Part shown: one piece after another, positions 44,456 to 53,243 of the stretch
Numbering within the stretch: position 1 is the stretch's first letter
Layout of the letters: each line of letters begins with the position of its first letter
From: Hydrogenophaga sp.
GTDB lineage: Bacteria; Pseudomonadota; Gammaproteobacteria; Burkholderiales; Burkholderiaceae_C
Assembly (NCBI RefSeq): GCF_026125785.1
Contig: NZ_JAHCKL010000002.1
Location: 1 to 64,000, forward strand
Direction: 5' to 3'
Length of the DNA stretch: 64,000 nucleotides
Position numbers and translations under genes: made by a program
The notes under the pieces: generated by a model
What the model saw: the letters and a program-made list of their open reading frames with translations, nothing else
What the model was told of the DNA's origin: nothing
Databases searched by the model: none

Positions 44456-45535
44456 ATGAACACCACGCCATTGCATTTCCCGCTCAACGCTTGGTACGCC
44501 GCCGCCTACGACGTCGAGGTGGGGCGCAGTCTCCTGGCGCGCACCATCTGCAACCAGAAGCTTGTGCTGTACCGGCAGACCGATGGCGCGGTGGCGGCGC
44601 TGGAGGACGCTTGCTGGCACCGCCTGCTGCCGCTGTCCATGGGGCGGCTCGAAGGCGACGAACTGGTCTGCGGTTACCACGGCCTGGTCTTCAACGCCGA
44701 GGGGCGCTGCACCCACATGCCCAGCCAGGAGACGCTCAACCCCACGGCCTGCGTGCGGTCGTTTCCGGTGGTGGAGAAGCACCGCTTTGTCTGGATCTGG
44801 CCCGGCGATCCCGCGTTGGCCGATCCCGCGCTGGTGCCCGACCTGCACTGGAACCACGACCCGGCCTGGGCGGCCGACGGCAAGATGATCCGGGTGAAGT
44901 GCGACTACCGCCTGGTGGTGGACAACCTCATGGACCTGACGCACGAGACCTTCGTGCACGGCAGCAGCATCGGCAACCGCGCGGTGGCCGAGGCCCCCTT
45001 CCAGGCCACCCACGGCGAGCGCACCGCCACCGTCACGCGCTGGATGGAGAACATCGAGGCGCCACCGTTCTGGGCCGGACAGATCCGCCAGGCGCGCGGC
45101 TACAGCGGTCCGGTGGACCGCTGGCAGATCATCCGGTTCGAGGCGCCGTGCACGGTGGCGATCGACGTGGGCGTGGCCCCTGCCGGCAGTGGCGCTCCGC
45201 AGGGCGATCGCAGCCAGGGCGTCAACGGCTACGTGCTCAACACCATCACGCCCGAGACGGGCAACAGCTGCCTGTACTTCTGGGCTTTTGCGCGCAACTA
45301 CTGCCTGGAAGAGCAGCGCCTGACGCACCAGCTGCGCGAAGGGGTGGCCAGCATCTTCCGCGAGGACGAGCTGGTGCTGGAGGCGCAGCAGAGGGCGATC
45401 GAAGAACACCCCGACCACCGCTTCTACAACCTCAACATCGACGCGGGTGCGATGTGGGCGCGCCGCCTGATCGACAAGCTGGTGGAGCAGGAGCGGCCTG
45501 GCGCCACCGTCATCCCCATTCGCAGGGCCGGCTGA
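44456..45535 (+). CDS. vanA: Vanillate O-demethylase oxygenase subunit VanA
   Basis: A 359-residue Rieske non-heme iron oxygenase. The Rieske ligands are CWH at about residues 53-55 and CGYHG at about 73-77 (Cys-x-His then Cys-x2-His, 17 residues between). The mononuclear iron motif is [13 protein letters not shown]. The C-terminus has the iron-ligand Asp in FYNLNIDAG. VanA removes the methyl of vanillate as formaldehyde, giving protocatechuate, with electrons from VanB, which is encoded two genes downstream. It is followed by the GntR gene after 2 bases. Closely related enzymes take other methoxybenzoates, so vanillate is probable, not proven. Confidence 0.88.
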   Translation: MNTTPLHFPLNAWYAAAYDVEVGRSLLARTICNQKLVLYRQTDGAVAALEDACWHRLLPLSMGRLEGDELVCGYHGLVFNAEGRCTHMPSQETLNPTACVRSFPVVEKHRFVWIWPGDPALADPALVPDLHWNHDPAWAADGKMIRVKCDYRLVVDNLMDLTHETFVHGSSIGNRAVAEAPFQATHGERTATVTRWMENIEAPPFWAGQIRQARGYSGPVDRWQIIRFEAPCTVAIDVGVAPAGSGAPQGDRSQGVNGYVLNTITPETGNSCLYFWAFARNYCLEEQRLTHQLREGVASIFREDELVLEAQQRAIEEHPDHRFYNLNIDAGAMWARRLIDKLVEQERPGATVIPIRRAG

Positions 45536-45537
45536 GC

Positions 45538-46317
45538 ATGTCGCAGACCCCTGCCGTGTCCACGCCGTCCAGCGAGAGTTCCGGGACGGAGAGCGCGCAG
45601 GTGCGCGCGCTGCTGCAACTGCGCGAGCTGATCCTGTCCGGCGAACTGGCCGGTGGTTCGCGCATCGCCGAACTGGCCATCGTCGAACGCCTGGGCGTCT
45701 CGCGCACGCCCATCCGGGCCGCCCTCATGCGGCTTGAACAGGAGGGCCTGTTGCAGGCGCTGCCCAACGGCGGCTATGTGGTGCAGACGTTTTCCGAGCG
45801 CGATATCGCCGATGCGATCGAGTTGCGCGGCACGCTGGAAGGCCTGCTCGCCCGGTTGGCGGCCGAGCGAGGCGCGCCCGGCGTGGTGCTGGCCGAGGCG
45901 CGGCGTTGCCTGGACCGGCTTGACGAAGTGCTGGCGGCGCCCGCGCTCAACGACGAGGGCTTCACCGCCTACGTGTCGTTCAACAGCCAGTTCCATACGC
46001 TGGTCTGGGAGATGGCCGAAAGCCCCACCATTCTTCGCCAGTTGGAAAAGGTGCTGACCCTGCCTTTTGCATCGCCTTCCGGTTTCGTGGTGGTGCAGGC
46101 ACATTCCAGCCGGGCGCGAGACATGCTCGTCGTCGCACAGGACCAGCACCGCCAGGTGCTCGATGCCATCGAGCGGCGCGAAGGTGCGCGCGCTGAAGCC
46201 ATCATGCGTGAGCACTCGCGCCTGGCCCAACGCAACCTGCGCGATGTGCTGGCCGGTCCTGCCACGGTGCATGCGCCCGGAGCCATGCCGGCGCTCAAGC
46301 TCATTCGGCGGAGGTAG
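45538..46317 (+). CDS. GntR-family regulator (FCD domain), VanR-like
   Basis: A 259-residue regulator. The N-terminal winged helix has [23 protein letters not shown] and [21 protein letters not shown] (the latter split: [21 protein letters not shown]), followed by an all-helical FCD domain with the conserved Asp/Arg and His residues that often bind a metal and an acid ligand ([30 protein letters not shown]). It is embedded between vanA and vanB, as VanR repressors usually are, and the paired operators upstream of vanA are its likely targets, with vanillate as the likely inducer. Confidence 0.87.
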   Translation: MSQTPAVSTPSSESSGTESAQVRALLQLRELILSGELAGGSRIAELAIVERLGVSRTPIRAALMRLEQEGLLQALPNGGYVVQTFSERDIADAIELRGTLEGLLARLAAERGAPGVVLAEARRCLDRLDEVLAAPALNDEGFTAYVSFNSQFHTLVWEMAESPTILRQLEKVLTLPFASPSGFVVVQAHSSRARDMLVVAQDQHRQVLDAIERREGARAEAIMREHSRLAQRNLRDVLAGPATVHAPGAMPALKLIRRR

Positions 46318-46372
46318 TGGACATGCTCTCTTCGCGCCGCTCCCCGGCCTTTCTCTCCTTTTTCTTCTTCCC

Positions 46373-47356
46373 ATGAAAAGTACGCTTTCCTGGCACGGCG
46401 CGTCGGTGGTCGGTCTGCGTGACCTGACTCCCACGGTGCGTGAGTTCATCCTGTCGCCGCTCGAAGGGGCGACCGAGCGTTGGTCGCCTGGCGCGCACCT
46501 GCAGGTGCGGCTGGAGGTGGGCGGGCGCGGACAGGTGCGCAGCTATTCGCTGGTGGGTTCGCCCGACGAGGTGGCCGGTTACCGCATTGCGGTGAAGCGG
46601 CTGGACGATGGCCACGGCGGCTCGCGCGCCATGTGGCAGTTGCGTGTAGGCGACGCGATCGAGGTGGGCACGCCGCAGAACCACTTTCCGCTGGGTTTCA
46701 TGGCCCCTGCCACCTTGCTGGTGGCCGGCGGCATCGGCATCACGCCCATGGTCTCCATGGCGCAGGCCCTGTCACGTCGCGGTCACCAGGTGCGGCTCTT
46801 GTATGCGGCGCGCAGCGAGAGCGAACTGGCCTATGGCGAGACGCTGCGTGAGCTGCTGGGCGATGCCTTGAGCACCTGTGTTTCCTCGCGCGGCGAACGG
46901 CTGGACCTGGCGGCGGAGATCGACGCGCTGCCGCCTAGTGCGCAGGCCTACGTGTGCGGCCCCGCAGGGCTGCTGGACGCGGTGCGCTCGCACTGGCTCG
47001 CTGCAGGCCGGCCCTTGCCCAGCCTGCGCTTCGAGACCTTTGGCAGCGGCGGCCGGCTGCAGAGCACCGGCTTCAAGGTCGAGTTGCCGCGCCACCGGGT
47101 CCGCCTGGAGGTACCCGCCGATCAACCTCTGCTGGAGGTGCTGGAGGCCGCTGGCATCGAGGTGATGAGCGATTGCCGCCGCGGCGAATGCGGCCTGTGC
47201 GCGCTGGACGTGCTGGGGCTGGAAGGCCGTATCGACCACCGCGACGTGTTTCTGAGCACCGAGGAAAAGAGGGACAACCGGCGCATCTGCGCCTGCGTGT
47301 CCCGCGTGGAGGGCAGCATCACGCTGGACACCGCATGGCGCGCCGAGCACGCCTGA
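46373..47356 (+). CDS. vanB: Vanillate O-demethylase reductase subunit VanB
   Basis: A 327-residue phthalate dioxygenase reductase-type protein: an N-terminal FMN-binding barrel with RSYSLVGSP, an NAD-binding domain with LLVAGGIGITPMVSMAQ and YVCGPAGLLDAV, and a C-terminal plant-type 2Fe-2S domain with cysteines in SDCRRGECGLCALDV and ICACVS. It passes electrons from NADH to VanA. The ATG at 46,373 lies 55 bases after the GntR gene; the frame is open much further upstream, but inside that gene. It completes the vanA-gntR-vanB operon. Confidence 0.92.
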   Translation: MKSTLSWHGASVVGLRDLTPTVREFILSPLEGATERWSPGAHLQVRLEVGGRGQVRSYSLVGSPDEVAGYRIAVKRLDDGHGGSRAMWQLRVGDAIEVGTPQNHFPLGFMAPATLLVAGGIGITPMVSMAQALSRRGHQVRLLYAARSESELAYGETLRELLGDALSTCVSSRGERLDLAAEIDALPPSAQAYVCGPAGLLDAVRSHWLAAGRPLPSLRFETFGSGGRLQSTGFKVELPRHRVRLEVPADQPLLEVLEAAGIEVMSDCRRGECGLCALDVLGLEGRIDHRDVFLSTEEKRDNRRICACVSRVEGSITLDTAWRAEHA

Positions 47357-47474
47357 GCCTTGTCCGGCACGACCCAGCGTTTCCCTGTGTGGGCATGGCG
47401 TTTCTTCCTACATCCGGCTTCCAGGCTCGCCCGCACGCCCAAGGACCGGAACCCACCCAAGAATGGAGACAAGC

Positions 47475-48515
47475 ATGAGCCTTTTCAAACGCCGTACCAC
47501 TCTGTGCGCCTTGGGTGCCGTGGCGCTTGCCGCGGCAACCGGCAACGCCATGGCGCAGCAGGTGGTCACGCTGCGGTTGCACCAGATGCTGCCGCCGCAG
47601 GCCACCATCCCCGCCAAGGCCCTGGTGCCCTGGGCGCAGAAGGTCGAGGCCGATTCCGGCGGCCGCATCAAGGTGCAGCTCTTTCACGCGATGCAACTGG
47701 GCGGCGCGCCGCCGCAACTGTTCGACCAGGCGCGTGACGGCGTCGTGGACCTGACCTGGACCGTGCTGGGTTACACGCCGGGGCGCTTCAACAAGTCCGA
47801 AGTGTTCGAACTGCCTTTCATGAGCGGATCGGCCGAACAATCCTCGCGCGCCTTTCAGGAGTACGTCGACAAGTTCGCTGCCGACGAGTTCAAGGACGTG
47901 AAGCTGATAGCGGTGCACACCCATGGTCCCGGCCTGTTCCACACCAAGACACCGGTGACCGGACTGGAGAGCCTGCGCGGCATGAAGATCCGCGGCGGCT
48001 CGCGCATCATCAACAACATGCTGACCAAGCTGGGTGCCACGCCCGTTGGCATGCCGGTGCCCGCGGTGACCGAGGCCTTGTCCAAGGGCGTGATCGATGG
48101 CACCACCATTCCCTGGGAAGTCACGCCCTCGCTGAAGGTGACGGAACTGGTGAAGAACCACACGACGTTCGCGGGTGCTCAGGGGCTCTACACACAGACC
48201 TTCGCATTTGCCATGAACAGGGCGTCGTACGACAAGCTGCCGGCGGACCTGAAAAAGGTGATCGACGCCAATTCGGGCATCGAGGCCGCGGCCATGTTTG
48301 GCAGGGCGATGGACGAAGGCGACAAGGCGGGCAGGGAGATCGCGGAGAAGGCCAAGAACAACATCGTCGCGCTGGACGCCGCGGAGACACAGCGCTGGCG
48401 CCGAACCGCCGCCACCGTGGAAACCGACTGGATCAACGAGATGAAAGGCAAGGGTGTCGATGGTGCCAAACTCGCCTCCGAGGCGCGGGCCCTGATCGCC
48501 AAGTACGCTCGCTGA
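47475..48515 (+). CDS. TRAP transporter solute-binding protein (DctP family)
   Basis: A 346-residue periplasmic binding protein. A Sec signal (SLFKRRTTLCALGAVALAAA, cleaved near AMA-QQ) is followed by VTLRLHQMLPPQATIPAKAL; GLESLRGMKIRGGSRIINNM contains the conserved Arg that binds the substrate carboxylate, and VTEALSKGVIDGTTIPWE follows. I chose the ATG at 47,475, with GGAGA five bases upstream, over one four codons earlier. It lies 118 bases after vanB. The neighbours suggest import of vanillate, protocatechuate or another aromatic acid. A terminator-like hairpin separates it from the permease genes. Confidence 0.92.
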   Translation: MSLFKRRTTLCALGAVALAAATGNAMAQQVVTLRLHQMLPPQATIPAKALVPWAQKVEADSGGRIKVQLFHAMQLGGAPPQLFDQARDGVVDLTWTVLGYTPGRFNKSEVFELPFMSGSAEQSSRAFQEYVDKFAADEFKDVKLIAVHTHGPGLFHTKTPVTGLESLRGMKIRGGSRIINNMLTKLGATPVGMPVPAVTEALSKGVIDGTTIPWEVTPSLKVTELVKNHTTFAGAQGLYTQTFAFAMNRASYDKLPADLKKVIDANSGIEAAAMFGRAMDEGDKAGREIAEKAKNNIVALDAAETQRWRRTAATVETDWINEMKGKGVDGAKLASEARALIAKYAR

Positions 48516-48536
48516 GCGCTCGGATTCCATCCATCC

Positions 48537-48567
48537 ATGGCCGTCCCCGAGGGGGCGGCCATTTTTT
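48537..48567 (+). terminator. Intrinsic terminator/attenuator after the TRAP binding-protein gene
   Basis: The stem ATGGCCG plus CCCC (48537-48548) pairs with GGGG plus CGGCCAT (48551-48562), with one G-T pair and a CGAG tetraloop, followed by six Ts (48562-48567). This is a full Rho-independent terminator. It sits between dctP-like and dctQ-like genes, so it should reduce permease transcription relative to the binding protein. Confidence 0.8.
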
Positions 48568-48638
48568 GTGAGGCAGAAGTAGATGATGGTGGACAATTCG
48601 GGTCGGTGTTTTGGGACTTCTTTCTGAAAGAGCGCGAA

Positions 48639-49163
48639 ATGATTGGTTTTGTGTACCGGCTGGCCTGGTGGTCGGCGCTTGTCGGAGGCATCGTGCTGTG
48701 TGCCCTGACGCTCATGGTCGTCGCGAGCGTGTCAGGACGTGCGCTGATCGGCATCGGCCTGGGCCCGGTGCCCGGGGACTTCGAATTGGTGGAGGTGGGG
48801 ACGGCCGTTGCCGTGTTCTTCTTCCTGCCCTGGTGTTACCTCCGCGGCGGGCATGCCACCGTGGATCTGCTGTACAGCTACATGCCCCCTGCCGCCCGCA
48901 AGACGGTCAACATCGTGAGCGACGTGTTGATGCTGGTGGTCTGGCTGGTGATGACCTGGAAGCTCTATGAAGGCATGCTGGAGAAGAAGGAGTACCTGGA
49001 GACCACCTTCATCCTGCTCATGCCGATCTGGTGGGCCTATGCGCTGTGTCTGGTGGGGGCGGTCATCGGCTGCCTCAGCTACATCGCCAAGACGTTGACT
49101 GAACTGGGTCTCGCATCCGAACCGGCCGGCTGGTCCGTTCAAGCCAACGAAGGAGGCCACTGA
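48639..49163 (+). CDS. TRAP transporter small permease (DctQ family)
   Basis: A 174-residue membrane protein with four hydrophobic helices (WWSALVGGIVLCALTLMVVA, AVAVFFFLPWCYL and others) and the family loop RGGHATVDLLYSYMPPAARK. The ATG at 48,639 has AAAGAG upstream; the frame is open 34 codons further, through the terminator hairpin, which makes an earlier start unlikely. Its last base overlaps the first base of the large-permease ATG, so the two are translated together. Confidence 0.88.
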   Translation: MIGFVYRLAWWSALVGGIVLCALTLMVVASVSGRALIGIGLGPVPGDFELVEVGTAVAVFFFLPWCYLRGGHATVDLLYSYMPPAARKTVNIVSDVLMLVVWLVMTWKLYEGMLEKKEYLETTFILLMPIWWAYALCLVGAVIGCLSYIAKTLTELGLASEPAGWSVQANEGGH

Positions 49164-50479
49164 TGTCTGGCGTTGAACTCGCCGCATGGTCGTTTCCGAT
49201 CATGCTGTTGCTCATCTTCATCCGTGTGCCGATTGGCTTGTCCATGCTGGTGTGCGGGCTCGGCGGGGCCTGGCTCATCTATGGCAGCGCCGATCCCATC
49301 CTGAATCAGCTCAAGCAGATTTCCTACAGCACGTTCTCCAACTACAACCTTTCGGTGATTCCGCTGTTTCTGTTGATGGGGCAGTTTGCCGCGCTGGGTG
49401 GTTTGTCGCAGGCGCTGTTCAAGGCGGCCGAGGCCTGGATCGGGCACCGCAAAGGGGGTGTGGCCATGGCCGCGGTGGGTGCGTGTGCCGGGTTCGGCGC
49501 CATCTGCGGGTCCTCTCTGGCGACGGCGGCCACCATGGGACAGGTGGCCCTGCCCGAACTCAAGCGCGCGGGCTATGCCGGTGGCATTTCCACTGCAACG
49601 CTGGCAGCGGGTGGCACGCTGGGTATCCTGATCCCGCCATCGGTGGTGCTGGTGATCTATGCCATCCTGACGGAACAGAACATCGCCAAGCTCTTCCTGG
49701 CGGCGTTCGTTCCCGGCATCCTGGCCGCCATCGGCTACATGATCGTTCTGGCCATCTATGCCAGGCTCAAGCCCCAGGACGTGGGCAGCATGAAGCCCCT
49801 GCCAATGAAAGAGCGGTGGGTGGCCACGGCCAAGGTCTGGCCGGTTCTGGTGATCTTTATGGTGGTCGTCGGCGGTATTTACACCGGCGTATTCACGCCC
49901 ACCGAGGGTGCGGCCGTGGGTGCTTTCGGCACGGGTATTGCCGCCTGGGTGGGTGGCGGCCTGAACCGCAAGACGCTGATGGGCGCCGTGATGGGGACCG
50001 CCGTCGCCACCGGCATGATCTTCATGATCGTTCTCGGTGCCGGCCTCTACAACACCTTCCTCGCGCTGTCGCAGTTGCCGCAGGAAGCGGCGCAACTGGT
50101 GGCGGGTTCCGGCCTGAACCCCTGGCTGGTGCTGGTGGCCATCCTGGTGCTGTACATCATCCTGGGCTGTTTCATGGATTCCCTGTCCATGATCCTGCTC
50201 ACCATCCCGGTGTTTTTCCCCATCGTGACCGCGCTGGACTTTGGCCTGCCGCCCGAGGAGTTCGCCATCTGGTTCGGCATCCTGGTGCTGATCGTGGTGG
50301 AGGTCGGGCTGATCACGCCGCCGGTGGGCATGAACCTGTTCGTCATCAACTCGATGGCCAAGGACGTGCCCATCACGCAGACCTACCGTGCCGTCATGCC
50401 TTTCGTGGCCAGCGACATGATCCGCACCGCCATCCTGGTGGCTTTCCCATCCATCACCTTGTTTGTCCTGCGTCTATGA
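49163..50479 (+). CDS. TRAP transporter large permease (DctM family)
   Basis: A 438-residue inner-membrane protein with about twelve hydrophobic segments. Signature stretches are LSVIPLFLLMGQFAALGG, GSSLATAATMGQVALPELKR, GGTLGILIPPSVVLVIYAIL and EVGLITPPVGMNLFVIN. It forms the ion-coupled import channel with the small subunit. Its stop overlaps the start of the following Bug-type binding protein (ATGA), an unusual coupling of two different binding-protein systems. The context indicates aromatic acid uptake. Confidence 0.93.
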   Translation: MSGVELAAWSFPIMLLLIFIRVPIGLSMLVCGLGGAWLIYGSADPILNQLKQISYSTFSNYNLSVIPLFLLMGQFAALGGLSQALFKAAEAWIGHRKGGVAMAAVGACAGFGAICGSSLATAATMGQVALPELKRAGYAGGISTATLAAGGTLGILIPPSVVLVIYAILTEQNIAKLFLAAFVPGILAAIGYMIVLAIYARLKPQDVGSMKPLPMKERWVATAKVWPVLVIFMVVVGGIYTGVFTPTEGAAVGAFGTGIAAWVGGGLNRKTLMGAVMGTAVATGMIFMIVLGAGLYNTFLALSQLPQEAAQLVAGSGLNPWLVLVAILVLYIILGCFMDSLSMILLTIPVFFPIVTALDFGLPPEEFAIWFGILVLIVVEVGLITPPVGMNLFVINSMAKDVPITQTYRAVMPFVASDMIRTAILVAFPSITLFVLRL

Positions 50480-51456
50480 ACCTGCCTCGCCGCAGCCTGC
50501 TTGGAGCTGCCATTTCAATCGGCGCGGTGCTTGCCGGTCCCGCGCAGGCGCAGCAAGCCGTCTTTCCTTCCAAAGGCCTGCGCATCGTGGTGCCGTTTGC
50601 CGCCGGTGGCGTGGGCGACCTCACGGCGCGCATCGTCGCGGCCCGACTGGGCGAGCGCCTGGGTCAGCCGGTGGTGATCGAGAACCGCCCTGGCGCCGGT
50701 GGCGTGGTGGCTGCCGAGAGCGTGGCCCGCGCGGAACCCGACGGCCACAGTCTGTTCCTGATGTCCAACGGAACGGCCGTCACCGCCAGCCTGTTCAAGT
50801 CGCTGCCGTTCGATACCGTCAAGGACTTCACGCCGGTGTCCACGCTCGGTTTCTTCGACATCGCCGTGGTCGCGCACCCCGAGGCGCCGTTCAAGACCTT
50901 TGCCGAACTGCTGGCCTACGCCAAGGCCAACCCGGGCCGCCTCAACATCGGCAGCATCAACATCGGCAGCACCCAGCACCTCGCTGCCGAGCTGTTCAAG
51001 AGCAGTGCCGACATCGATGGCCAGATCGTGCCGTTCAACGGCACGCCCAACCTCATCGGTGCCTTGCGTGGCCGGCAGGTCGACGTCGGCGTGGAGATCC
51101 TGGCGCCCGTGCTGGCGCAGATCCGGGGCGGTGCGCTCAAGGCCCTGGCTGTGGCCAGCGAGAAGCGCTCGACGGTGCTGCCCGACGTGCCCACGGCGGC
51201 CGAGGCCGGCGTCGGTGGTTTCCTGGCTTCGTCCTGGAATGCGCTGGCGGTTCCCGCGAAGACGCCGCGCGCGGTGGTGGACCGCCTGCAGCGCGAGATC
51301 GCCGCGTCCGTGGCCGATGCCGAGGTGCAGAAAAAACTGCGCGAACTCAACATCGACCCACGTTCGTCCACGCCCGAGCAGACCCAGGCGCTGCTGGTTG
51401 GGGACATTCAGCGCTGGAGCCGCGTGATCGAGCGTGCGGGCATCCAGAAGCAGTGA
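50476..51456 (+). CDS. Bug/TctC-family periplasmic binding protein (orphan)
   Basis: A 326-residue binding protein of the tripartite tricarboxylate transporter (Bug) family. A signal peptide MNLPRRSLLGAAISIGAVLAGPAQAQ is split here as MNLPRRSLLGAAISIGAV and LAGPAQAQ, with paired arginines that may engage Tat. The core has GLRIVVPFAAGGVGDLTAR, VIENRPGAGGVVAAESVA and LPDVPTAAEAGV, all typical. No TctA or TctB membrane gene is nearby. It begins within the stop of the TRAP permease gene and ends the operon before a convergent LysR gene. It may feed the TRAP system, sense the substrate, or use a distant TctAB pair. Confidence 0.9.
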   Translation: MNLPRRSLLGAAISIGAVLAGPAQAQQAVFPSKGLRIVVPFAAGGVGDLTARIVAARLGERLGQPVVIENRPGAGGVVAAESVARAEPDGHSLFLMSNGTAVTASLFKSLPFDTVKDFTPVSTLGFFDIAVVAHPEAPFKTFAELLAYAKANPGRLNIGSINIGSTQHLAAELFKSSADIDGQIVPFNGTPNLIGALRGRQVDVGVEILAPVLAQIRGGALKALAVASEKRSTVLPDVPTAAEAGVGGFLASSWNALAVPAKTPRAVVDRLQREIAASVADAEVQKKLRELNIDPRSSTPEQTQALLVGDIQRWSRVIERAGIQKQ

Positions 51457-51496
51457 CGGCCAGGGCCGCAGCGCCGCTTGAGCGCGTACGTGCGGG

Positions 51497-52405
51497 TCAA
51501 CGGGCGTTGAGCTGCTCCAGCGTGCTGCGGATCAGCGCCAGCGTGGCCTGCTGGGTCAGCGTGGCGGGGCGCTGCGAACTCACGGCCAGGCACAGGCGGG
51601 TGCGCAGCGGCGGGTCGCTGACGGGTCGCATGCGGTAGGCCGACGGCCGGATCGAGCTGGCGACCGCGTTGCGCGAGAGCAGGGCGGCGCCGGCACCGTC
51701 GGCCACCAGGTCCAGGATGGCGGACACCCCGTCGATTTCCAGGGCCACTGTCGGCCGGCAGCCGATGTTGGCCATCTCCGCTTCGACGTGCATGCGGATT
51801 GCGTTGGGCCGGCTGGGAATCACCAGCGGCAGGCGCGCCACGTTCCGCAGCGGGACCGGTGGCGGAGGGGGGTCTTCGGGCAGGCCCGGCGGGCGCGGCT
51901 CCACCAGCATCAGGTCCTCGTCGTACAGCGGGTGGATCTCCAGGTCGGGCGCGGGCCGGGCGTTGTAGAGCACGGCAATGTCCAGCCGGCCGGTGGCCAG
52001 CCATTCCTGCATGGTGGCCGAGAGGCCTTCACTGATGGACAGGCTGGCTTCTGGCAACTGGCGGCGGAAGGCGCGTGTGAGCGGCACCGCCAGCACGCGC
52101 GCCAGGCTGGGCGGCAGGCCCATGGCGACGTGGCCGGCCAGCGCACCGCGCACCCGGCCCAGCTCTTCACGGGCGCGCTCCACCTGGTGCAGGATGCCGC
52201 GGCCATGCGCCAGCAGCAGCTTGCCGGCCTCCGTGGGCGTGGCGCCCCGACCGTTGCGTACCAGCAGGTTCTGGCGCAGTTCCACCTCCAGCAGGCGCAC
52301 CTGGCGGGAGAGCGCGGGTTGCGCCACGTTCAGTGCCACCGCCGCCCGGGTAAAGCTGCCCAGTTCGGCAACGCGCACGAAGTACTCGATCTGCTTCAGG
52401 TCCAT
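51497..52405 (-). CDS. LysR-family regulator of the protocatechuate 4,5-cleavage operon
   Basis: A 302-residue regulator. The N-terminal helix-turn-helix begins MDLKQIEYFVRVAELGSF and continues with LNVAQPALSRQVRLLE; the C-terminal part is the effector domain (GLSATMQEWLATGRLDIAVLY). The ATG at 52,405 is where the family begins; an ATG five codons upstream is an alternative, and neither has a clear ribosome site. It is divergent from the lig operon with a 118-base gap, the usual arrangement for an activator such as LigR or PmdR. The inducer is probably protocatechuate or a ring-cleavage product, by analogy. Confidence 0.87.
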   Translation of the reverse strand: MDLKQIEYFVRVAELGSFTRAAVALNVAQPALSRQVRLLEVELRQNLLVRNGRGATPTEAGKLLLAHGRGILHQVERAREELGRVRGALAGHVAMGLPPSLARVLAVPLTRAFRRQLPEASLSISEGLSATMQEWLATGRLDIAVLYNARPAPDLEIHPLYDEDLMLVEPRPPGLPEDPPPPPVPLRNVARLPLVIPSRPNAIRMHVEAEMANIGCRPTVALEIDGVSAILDLVADGAGAALLSRNAVASSIRPSAYRMRPVSDPPLRTRLCLAVSSQRPATLTQQATLALIRSTLEQLNAR

Positions 52406-52445
52406 GAAGAGGGCGATCATAGTCAGTTATGTTTTTTTGTTCTAG

Positions 52446-52478
52446 CTGATAGCCTGCCATGTGACTTTTCATCAGGCT
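52446..52478. promoter_or_regulatory. Possible LysR-type binding region upstream of the lig operon
   Basis: Inverted AGCCTG (52451-52456) and CAGGCT (52473-52478), and the nested CTGAT (52446-52450) and ATCAG (52471-52475), lie midway between the divergent genes. Spacing and symmetry suit a LysR recognition site. I see no convincing -35/-10 pair. Confidence 0.3.
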
Positions 52479-52523
52479 GGTGTCGCTTCACAATGCCCGT
52501 TTTCCATCCGACACAGAGGTCCC

Positions 52524-53243
52524 ATGTCCCAGGAAATCCGCGGAATCTCGTCCATGGCCACGCGCCAGGTGCTGGCCGAACTGGTGGCCGGCTACGGCCG
52601 GCTTGCGCCGGGCACCGCGGTGAACATCGAATCGGTGGGTGGTGTGGACGCGGCCAAGCGCGTTCAGGCCGGCGAACCCTTCGACGTGGTGATCCTGGCC
52701 TCGGACGCGATCGACAAGCTCATTGCCGGCGGCCATCTGCGCGTGGGCAGCCGGGTGGACCTGGTGCGTTCGGGCGTGGCTGTGGCGGTGCAGCAAGGTG
52801 CCGCGCTGCCCGACTTGTCTTCGGAAGCGTCGGTGCGTGAAGCCGTGCTGGCCGCGCGCAGCATCAGCTATTCCACTGGCCCCAGCGGCGTGGCGCTGGC
52901 CCGGCTGTTCGAGCGCTGGGGCATTGCCGAGCAGATCGCGCCGCGCATGGTGCAGGCACCGCCCGGCGTGCCGGTGGGCTCGCTGGTGGCGCGCGGCGAG
53001 GTCGAACTCGGTTTCCAGCAGCTCAGCGAGCTGCTGCATGTCCCCGGCATCACGGTGGTGGGGGCGCTGCCGCCGTCCATCCAGATCGTCACCACGTTTT
53101 CAGCCGGCGTGCCCGTGGCCACCGGCCAGGCCGACGCCGTGGCCGCCATGCTGGACTTCATGGCTTCGCCGCAGGCCGACGAGGCCAAACGCCGTCAGGG
53201 CATGGAGCCCGCATCCCAGAATCACACCCAGGAGAACGCATGA
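52524..53243 (+). CDS. Cytosolic ModA-like substrate-binding domain protein
   Basis: A 239-residue protein with the fold pattern of molybdate-type binding proteins: SSMATRQVLAELV near the N-terminus, GEPFDVVILASDAIDKL, YSTGPSGVALARLFERWG, and GEVELGFQQLSEL near residue 163. There is no signal peptide in any possible start, so it stays in the cytoplasm and cannot serve an ABC importer in the usual way. The ATG at 52,524 has AGAGG upstream. Its stop overlaps the ligJ start (ATGA), so it is the first, coupled gene of the lig operon. It could be a ligand-binding modulator or an enzyme; its role is unknown. Confidence 0.8.
   Translation: MSQEIRGISSMATRQVLAELVAGYGRLAPGTAVNIESVGGVDAAKRVQAGEPFDVVILASDAIDKLIAGGHLRVGSRVDLVRSGVAVAVQQGAALPDLSSEASVREAVLAARSISYSTGPSGVALARLFERWGIAEQIAPRMVQAPPGVPVGSLVARGEVELGFQQLSELLHVPGITVVGALPPSIQIVTTFSAGVPVATGQADAVAAMLDFMASPQADEAKRRQGMEPASQNHTQENA

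Noticed and set aside
52524..53243. Periplasmic molybdate-binding protein ModA of an ABC importer
   Set aside because: No signal peptide from any in-frame start, no modB or modC nearby, and coupling to ligJ.
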